From contig NZ_CP136921.1 in the NCBI RefSeq assembly GCF_033100095.1, positions 776,501 to 840,500 on the forward strand: a stretch of DNA of 64,000 nt. Reading direction: 5' to 3'. This stretch comes from Diaphorobacter limosus. Lineage in GTDB: Bacteria > Pseudomonadota > Gammaproteobacteria > Burkholderiales > Burkholderiaceae_C. Of this stretch, positions 15,981-23,896 are shown one piece after another (the first letter of the stretch is position 1; every line of letters starts with the position of its first letter). The notes under the pieces were generated by a model that worked only from the letters and a program-made list of their open reading frames with translations, was not told where the DNA came from and did no database searches. Both the position numbers and the translations under genes were made by a program.

Positions 15981-16580
15981 TCAGGGCAGCTTGATTGCCC
16001 GGTTGCATTCCGGTGCCGGCTTGCCGTACTGCACCACGCGGACATAGGCCATCTTGGTCTTCGCATCAAACGCGACCTGCTCGTAGTTGCGCGACTTGGG
16101 CTGAAACTGGTCGTTCGAGGTGATGTTGCAGTAGCGCGGAAAGTCCTGCTGCGTGGTCTGTCCACCTGTCAGGCTTTGGATCACCACGCGCATCGGGCAT
16201 ATGGCATAGATGGGGGTATTGATGGCGCTGCTGTTGGGCGGGTCTTCGCACTGCGGATAGACCAGCGATGCGGCGCTCAGGATGGTGAAGATGTACCGAT
16301 TGCCACCTGACTCGAATGCGGCAATGTTCACGAATGCCGGGTATTTGCCTCCACGTTCATGCGGCGGAAGACCCTCCAGTGTCGGCGCCCAGATCGCGGC
16401 GGCGAGCTTTCTCGATTCGGGCGTGCCCTCATAGCCGGGGAAGTTGAAATCGAAGGCCAGCAGATCCATGGTTTGCCACTGCAGGCCCTTCGGGAACTCC
16501 ACCTTCTTGCCCTGGGCCTGGGCGCTCACGGCCAGTGACAGGCCCAGGGCCAGGACGGAAACTGTCTTGCGAAACTGCAT
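15981..16580 (-). CDS. exported ICE protein of unknown function
   Basis: This 199-aa protein has a clear Sec signal peptide (SVLALGLSLAVSAQAQ, cleavage near residue 22). The mature part contains four cysteines and an AFESGGNRYIFTI segment; I do not recognise the domain. The start at 16580 (MQFRKTVSVL) is preferred because the AGGAG is then eight bases upstream; the ATG two codons earlier lies too close. It lies between a DsbC-like isomerase and the transglycosylase fusion, so it may be a disulfide-bonded periplasmic part of the transfer machine. Confidence 0.7.
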   Translation of the reverse strand: MQFRKTVSVLALGLSLAVSAQAQGKKVEFPKGLQWQTMDLLAFDFNFPGYEGTPESRKLAAAIWAPTLEGLPPHERGGKYPAFVNIAAFESGGNRYIFTILSAASLVYPQCEDPPNSSAINTPIYAICPMRVVIQSLTGGQTTQQDFPRYCNITSNDQFQPKSRNYEQVAFDAKTKMAYVRVVQYGKPAPECNRAIKLP

Positions 16581-16613
16581 GTTCATCACTCCTAAGGTGC
16601 CTCTACTGCGCCG

Positions 16614-17339
16614 CTATTGCGCCTTGCCGCTGGCATCGAGCTCGGCCACGAACTGTTCGGGCGGGGTGGCTCCCACCAGGCGCTTGCCATTGCCGAGGAA
16701 TACCGTGGGCGTGTTCTGGATGCGGTGTTTTTCACCAAACTTGAGGATTTCCACCAGGCCCGACACGTCGCAGTCCTGGTTGCCGGTCGGGCGCCGGCCC
16801 GCCATGATGGCCTTCCAGGTGCCGGCCCGGTCGGGCGAGCACCAGGCCGTGCGCGCCAGCGCCTGCGAGCTCGGGTCGATGACCGGGAACATGAAGCGGT
16901 ACACGGTCACATCATCGAGCTGATCGACGAACTTGGTGAACACCCTGCAGATGGGACAGTTGGGATCTTCAAAGAGGGCGACCTGGCGGCTGCCGTTGCC
17001 ATGCACCTCCTTGATCGCATGCCTGAGCGGCAGGCTGGAGAACGGCACCGAGGTCAGCCGGTTCATGGTGTCCGCCGTCAGATCCTGCCGGGTCTGCATG
17101 TCGAGCATCGTGCCGCCGATGATGCCGAAGCGCCCGCTGGCGTCGGTGTAGAACACCTCACCGTCAGAAATCACCTGGTAGATGCCAGGGGCAGGCGTCG
17201 CCTGAATCTGATCGACCTTGACCTTGCCGCCTGTCAGGCGTTCGATGTTTGCCCTGATGGTGGCGGGCGACTGGGCCAGGGCGCTGCCGCTGGCAAACAG
17301 CGCCGCCAGCGCGATGGCAAGGATGGGCCTGGGTTTCAT
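16614..17339 (-). CDS. dsbC: DsbC-family thiol:disulfide interchange protein
   Basis: This periplasmic protein of 241 aa has a signal peptide ending ALAQ, an N-terminal dimerisation domain (about 25-85, IYQVISDGEVFYTDASG) and a C-terminal thioredoxin fold. The active site is FEDPNCPICRVFTKF (CPIC, near residue 127) and the cis-proline is in NTPTVFLGNG (near 215). DsbC isomerises wrong disulfides. Conjugative elements of this class often carry one, because their TraU/TrbC-like periplasmic proteins are cysteine rich. Confidence 0.9.
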   Translation of the reverse strand: MKPRPILAIALAALFASGSALAQSPATIRANIERLTGGKVKVDQIQATPAPGIYQVISDGEVFYTDASGRFGIIGGTMLDMQTRQDLTADTMNRLTSVPFSSLPLRHAIKEVHGNGSRQVALFEDPNCPICRVFTKFVDQLDDVTVYRFMFPVIDPSSQALARTAWCSPDRAGTWKAIMAGRRPTGNQDCDVSGLVEILKFGEKHRIQNTPTVFLGNGKRLVGATPPEQFVAELDASGKAQ

Positions 17340-17355
17340 GCAACGGGACTCCCTG

Positions 17356-17862
17356 TCAGTAGTCGAAGGCCCGCACGCCCTTGGCAGCGCGGCAGGTTTC
17401 GATGGTGTTGCGAATGAGCTGTGACACGTCCATCGCGTTGGGGATGGCGTTGATCAGTAGCGTGGGGCACGAGGCATCTGTCGTGTGCAGAGTGATCCGG
17501 CCGCGGCCAAAGATGGTCTGCATCAGCGTGCTGCCGATGGACATGTCCTTGACCCGGTAGAGCTCCAGGGACTCCACCCGTTTAACGATGATCCCGGACT
17601 CCACCAGCAGCCGCTGGTCGGTCAGGGTGTAGCGGTGATTCGCCGTGGCCAGGTAGCGGTACAAGGCCCAGGCCACGGGAAACAGCAGCCAGAAGCAGAA
17701 CAGGGCAAACACAAACACCCCGGCGTTCACCACCTGTCCCTCCGAGGCTGACCACAGCACATGCACTTCGGGCGTCGCGTTGATACCGGAGTGAACCGGC
17801 ATCGCCGCAGACTCCAGGGCCGTCCTGCTCGCTGGTGCTGCTGAAGTAGGGTCTGTGTGCAT
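17356..17862 (-). CDS. membrane protein with bacterial PH (YdbS-like) domain
   Basis: The protein of 168 aa contains a transmembrane pair (NAGVFVFALFCFWLLFPVAW) and then a bPH2/YdbS-type domain with the typical pattern NHRYTLTDQRLLVESGII, LELYRVKDM and GRGRITLHTTD. Start 17862 (MHTDPTSAAP) is the best fit; an upstream frame to 17904 crosses the likely promoter. It follows the ICE dyad motif at 17906, which may control it. Function in transfer is unknown. Confidence 0.75.
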   Translation of the reverse strand: MHTDPTSAAPASRTALESAAMPVHSGINATPEVHVLWSASEGQVVNAGVFVFALFCFWLLFPVAWALYRYLATANHRYTLTDQRLLVESGIIVKRVESLELYRVKDMSIGSTLMQTIFGRGRITLHTTDASCPTLLINAIPNAMDVSQLIRNTIETCRAAKGVRAFDY

Positions 17863-17905
17863 GGGATCAGAATAGATGGGCGGTTGAAGGCTGTCAGCAC
17901 GCAAG

Positions 17906-17938
17906 CCTGGGTTACGTGACGGAGGGTAAGCGCTTGAC
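17906..17938. promoter_or_regulatory. ICE dyad motif, copy A
   Basis: The sequence CCTGGGTTACGTGACGGAGG (17906-17925) followed by GTAAGCGCTTGAC is repeated at 39351-39383: 28 of 29 bases are identical from GGTTACG to TTGAC. The 20-bp part is an imperfect palindrome centred on ACGT. It lies 43 bases upstream of the PH-domain gene start. It is a candidate operator for an element-encoded regulator. Confidence 0.55.
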
Positions 17939-17955
17939 GCTATCTGAAAACCATG

Positions 17956-18198
17956 CTATTCATGGCGCGCGTCATCCTTGTAGTTTTCGGCCTCTCGCTG
18001 GAGCGCTATGCGTAGCGCTTCGTCCTCGCTCGTAGCCTCGACCCGCATGTAGTCGTCGCTCATCCAGGTGTAGGCCGCACCTTCTTCGACAGATTGCACC
18101 GTGCCATCGGGCCACACCCGGTAGCTGACCGTGGCATCTGGGTCGCCCACGCACGGGGCAGGCTGCGGGCCGATCGATGTTGTTGCTGATCGGCTCAT
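17956..18198 (-). CDS. small hypothetical protein
   Basis: This 80-aa soluble, acidic protein has no recognised domain. Segments are VSYRVWPDGTVQSVEEG and DDYMRVEATSEDEALRIALQ. The start at 18198 (MSRSATTSIG) is chosen because the longer frame runs through the divergent promoter gap. It is divergent from the small rightward gene at 18267. Confidence 0.55.
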   Translation of the reverse strand: MSRSATTSIGPQPAPCVGDPDATVSYRVWPDGTVQSVEEGAAYTWMSDDYMRVEATSEDEALRIALQREAENYKDDARHE

Positions 18199-18266
18199 GG
18201 CGATTGACGGACAGGAGCTGTCCCATCCATCATGGGATGCAGGGGAACGAACCACAGGAGTAAAAA

Positions 18267-18518
18267 ATGAACCATGTTGACTACCTCAAGCGGCTGGGCC
18301 TGCAAGGCGGCAGGCTGGTGTGGCGCGTGCTCATGATCCTGGGGCCGGTGGTTGGGTATTCGCTTTGGCAACTCATCAAGTCCGCAGCTGCTGAATCTGG
18401 AAATCAATCCGACGAGAAGGAGCCGAAGCATGGGTATTACTCGGACGGGACTCCGTGGGTTGAAAATACCTCTCATGAACAGTGGGAGTTTTATTACGGC
18501 GATAACGGCAAAGGGTGA
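18267..18518 (+). CDS. small membrane-associated hypothetical protein on the opposite strand
   Basis: This 83-aa protein has one hydrophobic segment (VWRVLMILGPVVGYSLWQLI, about residues 19-38) and a polar, aromatic tail (YYSDGTPWVENTSHEQWEFY). A good Shine-Dalgarno (CAGGAG) lies six bases upstream of the ATG. It is the only rightward gene within the leftward transfer block and ends just before the TraG-N gene stop (convergent). It may be an accessory or exclusion-type protein; the family is unknown. Confidence 0.6.
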   Translation: MNHVDYLKRLGLQGGRLVWRVLMILGPVVGYSLWQLIKSAAAESGNQSDEKEPKHGYYSDGTPWVENTSHEQWEFYYGDNGKG

Positions 18519-18529
18519 TTGCATAGAAT

Positions 18530-20170
18530 TCACCTGACTTTTCCACGGGTTGCCATGGACGTTGATGTGCTGGCAGTTTTGTCGGCTGCGGATCCGGTTG
18601 AGTTGACCATTTGATCAACCACAGATCCCAAGCGAATACCAACCCACCCCATCATTGCCGTCCAGATCAGCGGCAGGCCGATGAACAAGGTCAGCAGCAG
18701 AATATTCAGAATCATCCGCTTGTATCCCTGCGGTATTGACCCACTGGCGAGGTGCGTCAGTTCCTGAATCAACATATTGCCCTGGCCCCCGGGGTACATG
18801 GCACTGATCAGGCGCGCGTCTATCCACTGGGCAATGAACCACATCGCGGCCCAGAGCTTTACCGTAAATATGGCCACCGCGCCGTAGAACATCACTTTCA
18901 GTTCAAAGCCGCTCAAAAACGCCACCAGCGGCAGGAACATGTAGATGCCCATGAGCACCAGCGCCTGCATCATCGGCAGGGCCGTGATGAGGGGCGTGAA
19001 GGCCACACCCGCAACCGCTGCGGCCGAGCCAACACCAATGGTGCTCAGGGCGCCCCCGGCGATGCGCCCAATGCTGGTCGCCACGTCATAGTCCGACCCG
19101 GAAATCCGATCCTGATCGACAAAGCTGGGATTGGCCTTGGCCTGTGCCAGCCTGGCAAAGGAGTCCTTGCGCTGGTCATTGCTGCCCCAGGTCATAGCGC
19201 TGGCACCGACGTTCAGCAGCTGCTGCCACGTCGATGAGTGAGAAATCATCTGCTCGCGCACGCCCTGCGAGGAATCCTCCCACCATTCCTTGCAGGTGGG
19301 GCGCCCCCAGGCGGGATTGATCACGCCGGGATTGGGCGGCGGCAGGCCGCTGCTGGGGTTGTAGTAGTCCGTGTCCCGAGTGAAATCCACCGCGAACCCA
19401 GGCACCGGGTTGTAGCTGCGCATATGGGCGTAGAACCCCGGCTCGGTGCGGAACAGCTGGCTTCCCATCCAATCCACGTCGGTCGGGCCATAGGCCTTGT
19501 TGGTGGGGTCAAGGACGGCCTGGCCCGCGCCAGAAATATCCCCCGCGGTCAGCGTCAGGTAGCGGCTGCGGGCTGGAACAAAGCATTCGCTGTAGAAGCG
19601 CTGAACGGAGTTGAGCACTTTCGGGTCTTCGATGGTGGCGGTGCGCGCCAGGTCTTCGACCATGCGGATCGAACTGCCGGAATTGTTCAGGCCGTTGCGC
19701 ACGGCGTTGTTCACGCCCGAGCTGATGGCCATTACCGAATACCACCAGGCCGGCACATAGGACAGATTGCCGGTACCGCTCATCGAACCATCGACACTGT
19801 CATGCATGGCGCTGTCGAAGCCCGAACCCGTGCCGCCATCGCGTGAGCCCTGCACCGGGCTGGGAGCCAGCGGCGTGGCCGGCGGCATGTAGGCCAGATT
19901 GGTGTGGTGCAGCGACGTGATCGGCGTGGTCGCAAAACATACCGACATCACGAACAGCGCAATGATCAGGCGCGTCATCGCGCGCTCCAGCAGGGCCAGC
20001 ACGCCCGAACTCTCCAGACCCTGCTCCTTGGCCTCGCGCCAGCTCTGGAAGATGATGATGGCGAACGGAATGATCACCAGGCCAGTGCCGGTGATGACTT
20101 CGCCAATGATGTTGGCGAAGGCCCAGCCGTACATGGTCGTGAAAATCTCCAGGTAGCTGTCGAGCTGCAT
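18530..20170 (-). CDS. traG: TraG-N domain conjugal transfer inner-membrane protein
   Basis: The protein of 546 aa has N-terminal membrane segments (IGEVITGTGLVIIPFAIIIF, LIIALFVMSVCFATTP) and a large periplasmic loop with conserved cysteines (YSECFVPARSRYL, GRPTCKEWWEDSSQ). Two to three C-terminal TM helices follow (MQALVLMGIYMFLPLVAFLS, MILNILLLTLFIGLPLIW). This matches the TraG N-terminal-like family of F/SXT systems, needed for T4SS assembly and mating-pair stabilisation. It is the last core T4SS gene of the leftward block. Confidence 0.82.
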   Translation of the reverse strand: MQLDSYLEIFTTMYGWAFANIIGEVITGTGLVIIPFAIIIFQSWREAKEQGLESSGVLALLERAMTRLIIALFVMSVCFATTPITSLHHTNLAYMPPATPLAPSPVQGSRDGGTGSGFDSAMHDSVDGSMSGTGNLSYVPAWWYSVMAISSGVNNAVRNGLNNSGSSIRMVEDLARTATIEDPKVLNSVQRFYSECFVPARSRYLTLTAGDISGAGQAVLDPTNKAYGPTDVDWMGSQLFRTEPGFYAHMRSYNPVPGFAVDFTRDTDYYNPSSGLPPPNPGVINPAWGRPTCKEWWEDSSQGVREQMISHSSTWQQLLNVGASAMTWGSNDQRKDSFARLAQAKANPSFVDQDRISGSDYDVATSIGRIAGGALSTIGVGSAAAVAGVAFTPLITALPMMQALVLMGIYMFLPLVAFLSGFELKVMFYGAVAIFTVKLWAAMWFIAQWIDARLISAMYPGGQGNMLIQELTHLASGSIPQGYKRMILNILLLTLFIGLPLIWTAMMGWVGIRLGSVVDQMVNSTGSAADKTASTSTSMATRGKVR

Positions 20171-20211
20171 GATCGTTGCCTTTCTTCATTCACGGGCGAT
20201 GCCTGCCGGCC

Positions 20212-20685
20212 TCACCCTCCCAAGCCCAGGTAGCGCCACAGGGTCGTCGGCCCTATGGGCACCAGCAGCAGGTAGGCCACGCCCAGCGCCAGCACGGCCG
20301 GGCGCAAGCGCAGCACGCGGGCCAGCTCGTGGGTCTTGACGATGTTGCGGGCATGGCCCCAGGCCACGATGCGCTGCCACCAGATGCCTATGGCCGCGAG
20401 GGCCAGGCATTGCGCGAACAGGCCCCAGCGCTTGATGCTGGCCGCCAGCTGCAGCCAGTCCTGCAGGGTCTGCTGGCTGACCTGGGAGCGCGCGGCCAGC
20501 GAGGCCAGTAATGCCGCCACCAGCACACAGATCAGAACGAGCAGCGCCAGGCGCAGCACCAGCCGTCCGATGCCACGCGCCTGCTGTGCGCGAGACTTCG
20601 TGCTGTCGGCCTGGAGCGGTGTCCGCTCGCTCTTGGGCGACTCGGGAGGTGGCGTGTGCTGCGTCATGTTCCGCTCCAGGCTCAT
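20212..20685 (-). CDS. ICE membrane protein of unknown function
   Basis: This 157-aa protein has a polar N-terminal ~45 residues and three hydrophobic segments (LVLRLALLVLICVLVAALLA, FAQCLALAAIGIWW, AVLALGVAYLLLVPIG). The start at 20685 overlaps the stop of the upstream TIGR03755 gene by ATGA, so it is translationally coupled and genuine. Position in the operon suggests a mating-pair-formation accessory. Confidence 0.7.
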   Translation of the reverse strand: MSLERNMTQHTPPPESPKSERTPLQADSTKSRAQQARGIGRLVLRLALLVLICVLVAALLASLAARSQVSQQTLQDWLQLAASIKRWGLFAQCLALAAIGIWWQRIVAWGHARNIVKTHELARVLRLRPAVLALGVAYLLLVPIGPTTLWRYLGLGG

Positions 20686-22076
20686 GGCTTGACCCGGCCG
20701 TTGTCCAGCGGCGCGGGGTCGGGCCTGCGGCCATCCGGTACGCGCATCGCCTGGGTATCGGCCTGCAGCTGGCCGCCCATGATGGCCAGCGCCGTCTCGG
20801 CCGTCAGCTCCTTGCGGATGCGTGACTCGTACATCAGGTCGTCGATGTAGCGCGTCAGGCGGTTGATGGTTTCCTGGGTGTCGCGGATTGCGTCGCCGGC
20901 CCCGGCCACCTCGGGCAGGCTGATGCCGGTCAGCAGGGCCGCGCGCGCCACCAGCGCTTTGTCGATCACGCGGTGCATGGCCAGCTCCTGGGACAGGCGA
21001 TTCACGGCGATGCTGCGCGTCTCCACCGGCAGGCGGCGCAGCGCATCGAGCAGCTGCGGGCTCACGGCCATGCCGGGCGCGGCGATGGTCTGCAGCTCCG
21101 CATAGGTGGCAGGTGTTCCTGCCCCCGTGCCGGAACTGGCGAGGACGTTCAGCTTTGGCGCCACCAGGTTGTACTCGTCCTCGTACTTGGGGCCCAGGCC
21201 CGTGGCCGTGGTCACGGTGGTCGGGGTGGGACAGCCGGATGTACCTTCCGTGCAGGTGTAGATGCGCTTGTCGCCCAGCACCTCGGTGGTGAACTTGGCC
21301 AGGTCGTTGGGCGTGGGGAAGGCCCGCACCAGGCGGGCATCCTTTTCCAGGGTACTTGCGGAATAGTTGGTGGTAGGCGATGCCGTGGCCGGCTTGTTCA
21401 GCGTGACGTTGTAGCCCGCTATCGAAATGTCATGGATGGGAGAGATGGGTTTGGAAGAGGCGCCGCCGGCAAGCCCGCCGAACCAGGGTATGCCGCGGAT
21501 ATGGGCCTGGTCGTTCTTGGTCAGGTCGAGCTTGGCCTGTACCACGTCACCCCCGGCCGTGGCCTTGATCTTCCACAGGTCGCCCTGGGCTATCTTCACC
21601 CAATCCTCATACGGATTCTGACCCTGGCGGATGACGGCCTCCATCTCCTCGCAGGTCTTGAGCGCGGCACCGATCATGGTGTCGGCCTTGAGCGAGTAGT
21701 TCTGGAAAAGCTGGTAGAGGCCCGGCTGGGCACGTTGCAGCACATACAGCGGCAGCGAGGCGATGCCGGCCTTCACCGCGTTGCTGACCTGCGTGCCCAG
21801 ACTGCTGAACCCGTTCATCAGGTTCGACCAGGACAGGCCGATGTCGAACTTGCCGCAGGAGTAGTTCAACCGCATGTTGCCCTGTATGCCCAGGGTGTTG
21901 GCCAGCTGCCCGCGGTAGGCCGCCGCGCCACCCGGCGAGCCGCCGCCCATGCGGTAGTAGAGCGATGAGTTGTTCACCGGCTGAGCCTGCGCCGGGGCAT
22001 GGCACAGCAGGACGCCCATGACGGCCGCCGACAGCAGGCGCAAGGCTGGGGGATAGGTGTGTGACAAAGCAGGCAT
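20682..22076 (-). CDS. TIGR03755-type integrating conjugative element protein (PFL_4711 family)
   Basis: The exported protein of 464 aa has a signal peptide (VMGVLLCHAPAQAQ). It contains YYRMGGGSPGGAAAYRG, RLNYSCGKFDIGLSWSNLMN and cysteines at CTEGTSGC, resembling TraH-like proteins in its secretion signal and aromatic N-terminal half. In this ICE class it follows the TraU-like TIGR03756 gene, as it does here. It is likely a periplasmic mating-pair-formation component. Confidence 0.8.
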   Translation of the reverse strand: MPALSHTYPPALRLLSAAVMGVLLCHAPAQAQPVNNSSLYYRMGGGSPGGAAAYRGQLANTLGIQGNMRLNYSCGKFDIGLSWSNLMNGFSSLGTQVSNAVKAGIASLPLYVLQRAQPGLYQLFQNYSLKADTMIGAALKTCEEMEAVIRQGQNPYEDWVKIAQGDLWKIKATAGGDVVQAKLDLTKNDQAHIRGIPWFGGLAGGASSKPISPIHDISIAGYNVTLNKPATASPTTNYSASTLEKDARLVRAFPTPNDLAKFTTEVLGDKRIYTCTEGTSGCPTPTTVTTATGLGPKYEDEYNLVAPKLNVLASSGTGAGTPATYAELQTIAAPGMAVSPQLLDALRRLPVETRSIAVNRLSQELAMHRVIDKALVARAALLTGISLPEVAGAGDAIRDTQETINRLTRYIDDLMYESRIRKELTAETALAIMGGQLQADTQAMRVPDGRRPDPAPLDNGRVKP

Positions 22077-22091
22077 TGCCTTACTCCGTGG

Positions 22092-23450
22092 TCAGGGAAC
22101 CGAGAAAAGGTAGATGCCACGGCGCTGGCAGCAGTCGTAGTTGTGCCAGAGGTTCCAGACATAGCCGTCCGTGGAGCTGGTCTTGAAGTCGCCGAATGAG
22201 GCCAGTGACAGCGAGTCGTTGTCACCGAACTCGATGCAGGAGGTGCTGGAGGGCGACAGCATCTGCCAGCGCCTGCCACTGAACTGCGAGAAATACTTGA
22301 AACCACCGCCAGGCGACAGCGGCGCGTAGATATGCGGCTGGGCGCTTCTGGTGATGATGGATGCCACCCGTTCGGCATACACCGCCGAGGCCTTGACCGG
22401 GTGCGACTGCACCAGTTTGCCGGTGCGCGGATAGCGTCCGCCCCAGGTGCTGAGTGCAGGCGATTTGCTGACCTCTTGCATCGTGGGAATCCAGCTTGCC
22501 GGGTAGAGCATTTCAACGGGAATCAGCTCACGCCAGAACAGCGAATCCAGATCCGACTGGAAATGCAGCGTGAAGGCCGATGCCGAGCCGGGACAGAACA
22601 GCGAACCGAGCGGGTAGCCGCCGCCACTGGCGCCCTGGGCGATCTGCATGACGCTCTGCAGCGGCCCCAGATCCACCCCCGTCAGCTTGGAAACCGTGAT
22701 GCCCAGATCGCCTAGCTTCATGCCCGCGTTCATGAGGCTGCCGACATTGCCGACGGCCGACTGCAGCTTGCCGAGATAGCCGGGGATCGCGGCAATCTTG
22801 CCCAATATGTCGGAAGGCGCCTTGGCCAGGCTGGCGGCGCCGGCCAGGACGTTGTTGGTGAGCGTCCCCGGCACGGACAGCCATTGCTGCTGGATGCTGG
22901 GCAGCTCCTGATAGGGGAATTTCATCAGCTCGCCGACCCCCGGCACGCCAAAGGCACTCGGCAGATCGGGCAGGGTGCCGCTGGTGAGCGCCGCCAGGAT
23001 CATGCCTGCCGGGTTGCCGATGGCGTCAACGCTCTTGAATGTGGCCATTTCCCGGTGCTCGCGTGCCGAGCTGGAGGAGGCATCGACCGGCATGCCCATC
23101 ATCGCCGCGCCGACGGCACTCATGGTCGCCGCCAGTGGCTTGCCGATGTCCAGCCAGGGGTGGGTCAGAGGCTCGTGGTAGCTGCTGACGATCGCATCGG
23201 GCACATAGTGGCTGATGCGTATCGACGTGCGAATCGTGCAGCCCTTGAGGGTGCAGTACAGGAAGAAGCAAATGCCCTTCACCTGATAGCTGAGGCAGCT
23301 GGGCATGGCGGCGATGGTCTTGGTGAGGATCATCGGCGTGGTGATGGTGTCTGCCCGCGCAGGAAACGCCATGGAACAGGCCAGGGCCAACACCAGGGCG
23401 GCCAGCAGGCAGCGGCGCGCCAGCAGCTGCAAGGCCGTGCGGATTGTCAT
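22092..23450 (-). CDS. TraU-like TIGR03756 family conjugative element protein
   Basis: The exported protein of 452 aa has signal segment LLAALVLALACSMAFPARA. Several cysteine pairs are typical of TraU family proteins (MPSCLSYQVKGICFFLYC, TLKGCTIRTS, YDCCQRRGIYLF). TraU proteins are periplasmic and disulfide-rich and are needed for DNA transfer in F/SXT systems. The start at 23450 overlaps the TIGR03757 stop (ATGA). The element's DsbC may help fold it. Confidence 0.85.
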   Translation of the reverse strand: MTIRTALQLLARRCLLAALVLALACSMAFPARADTITTPMILTKTIAAMPSCLSYQVKGICFFLYCTLKGCTIRTSIRISHYVPDAIVSSYHEPLTHPWLDIGKPLAATMSAVGAAMMGMPVDASSSSAREHREMATFKSVDAIGNPAGMILAALTSGTLPDLPSAFGVPGVGELMKFPYQELPSIQQQWLSVPGTLTNNVLAGAASLAKAPSDILGKIAAIPGYLGKLQSAVGNVGSLMNAGMKLGDLGITVSKLTGVDLGPLQSVMQIAQGASGGGYPLGSLFCPGSASAFTLHFQSDLDSLFWRELIPVEMLYPASWIPTMQEVSKSPALSTWGGRYPRTGKLVQSHPVKASAVYAERVASIITRSAQPHIYAPLSPGGGFKYFSQFSGRRWQMLSPSSTSCIEFGDNDSLSLASFGDFKTSSTDGYVWNLWHNYDCCQRRGIYLFSVP

Positions 23451-23896
23451 GGCTCGCCTCCCGGCTGGCGGCGCGCCAGCTCCAGGGCCTGCTGCACGTC
23501 CGTGATGCCATAGACCACGGTCTTGCGGTTGATGACGATGGCCGGAATGCGGCTGAGCCGGTAGTTGGCGGCCAGCGTGAGGCCCTGGGCGGCCGATTCC
23601 ACCTGCGGCTGCACCTGTCGGCGGATGCGCGCCTCGTTGGCCGCTATCCACTGCTGCGCCTCGGCCTCGGTCTGGGGCAGGTTCTGGTTGATCGCGGCCT
23701 CGATGTTGCGCATGGCATCGAGCCGGTACACCTTGAGCTGGTAGGGCAGGGCGGGCGAGGGCTCGGGCGTGACCAGCATCGCCGAGTTGGCGAACACCTC
23801 CACCGTCATGACCCCTGCCGCACCACCCTGGGCATGGGCGGCGCCGGCCAGCAGCAGGGCGGCGAGCGTGCATGCGAGCCGGTGGTGGCGTGTCAT
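23447..23896 (-). CDS. TIGR03757 (DUF1525) family conjugative element protein
   Basis: This exported protein of 149 aa has signal CTLAALLLAGAAHAQ. The mature part contains VEVFANSAMLVTPEP, YRLDAMRNIEAAINQNLP and RIPAIVINRKTVVYGITDVQ. The last is like the thioredoxin-fold tail of TrbC/TraW-type proteins but without a CxxC. It overlaps TraC at its start and the TIGR03756 gene at its end, forming a tight coupled unit. Confidence 0.83.
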   Translation of the reverse strand: MTRHHRLACTLAALLLAGAAHAQGGAAGVMTVEVFANSAMLVTPEPSPALPYQLKVYRLDAMRNIEAAINQNLPQTEAEAQQWIAANEARIRRQVQPQVESAAQGLTLAANYRLSRIPAIVINRKTVVYGITDVQQALELARRQPGGEP

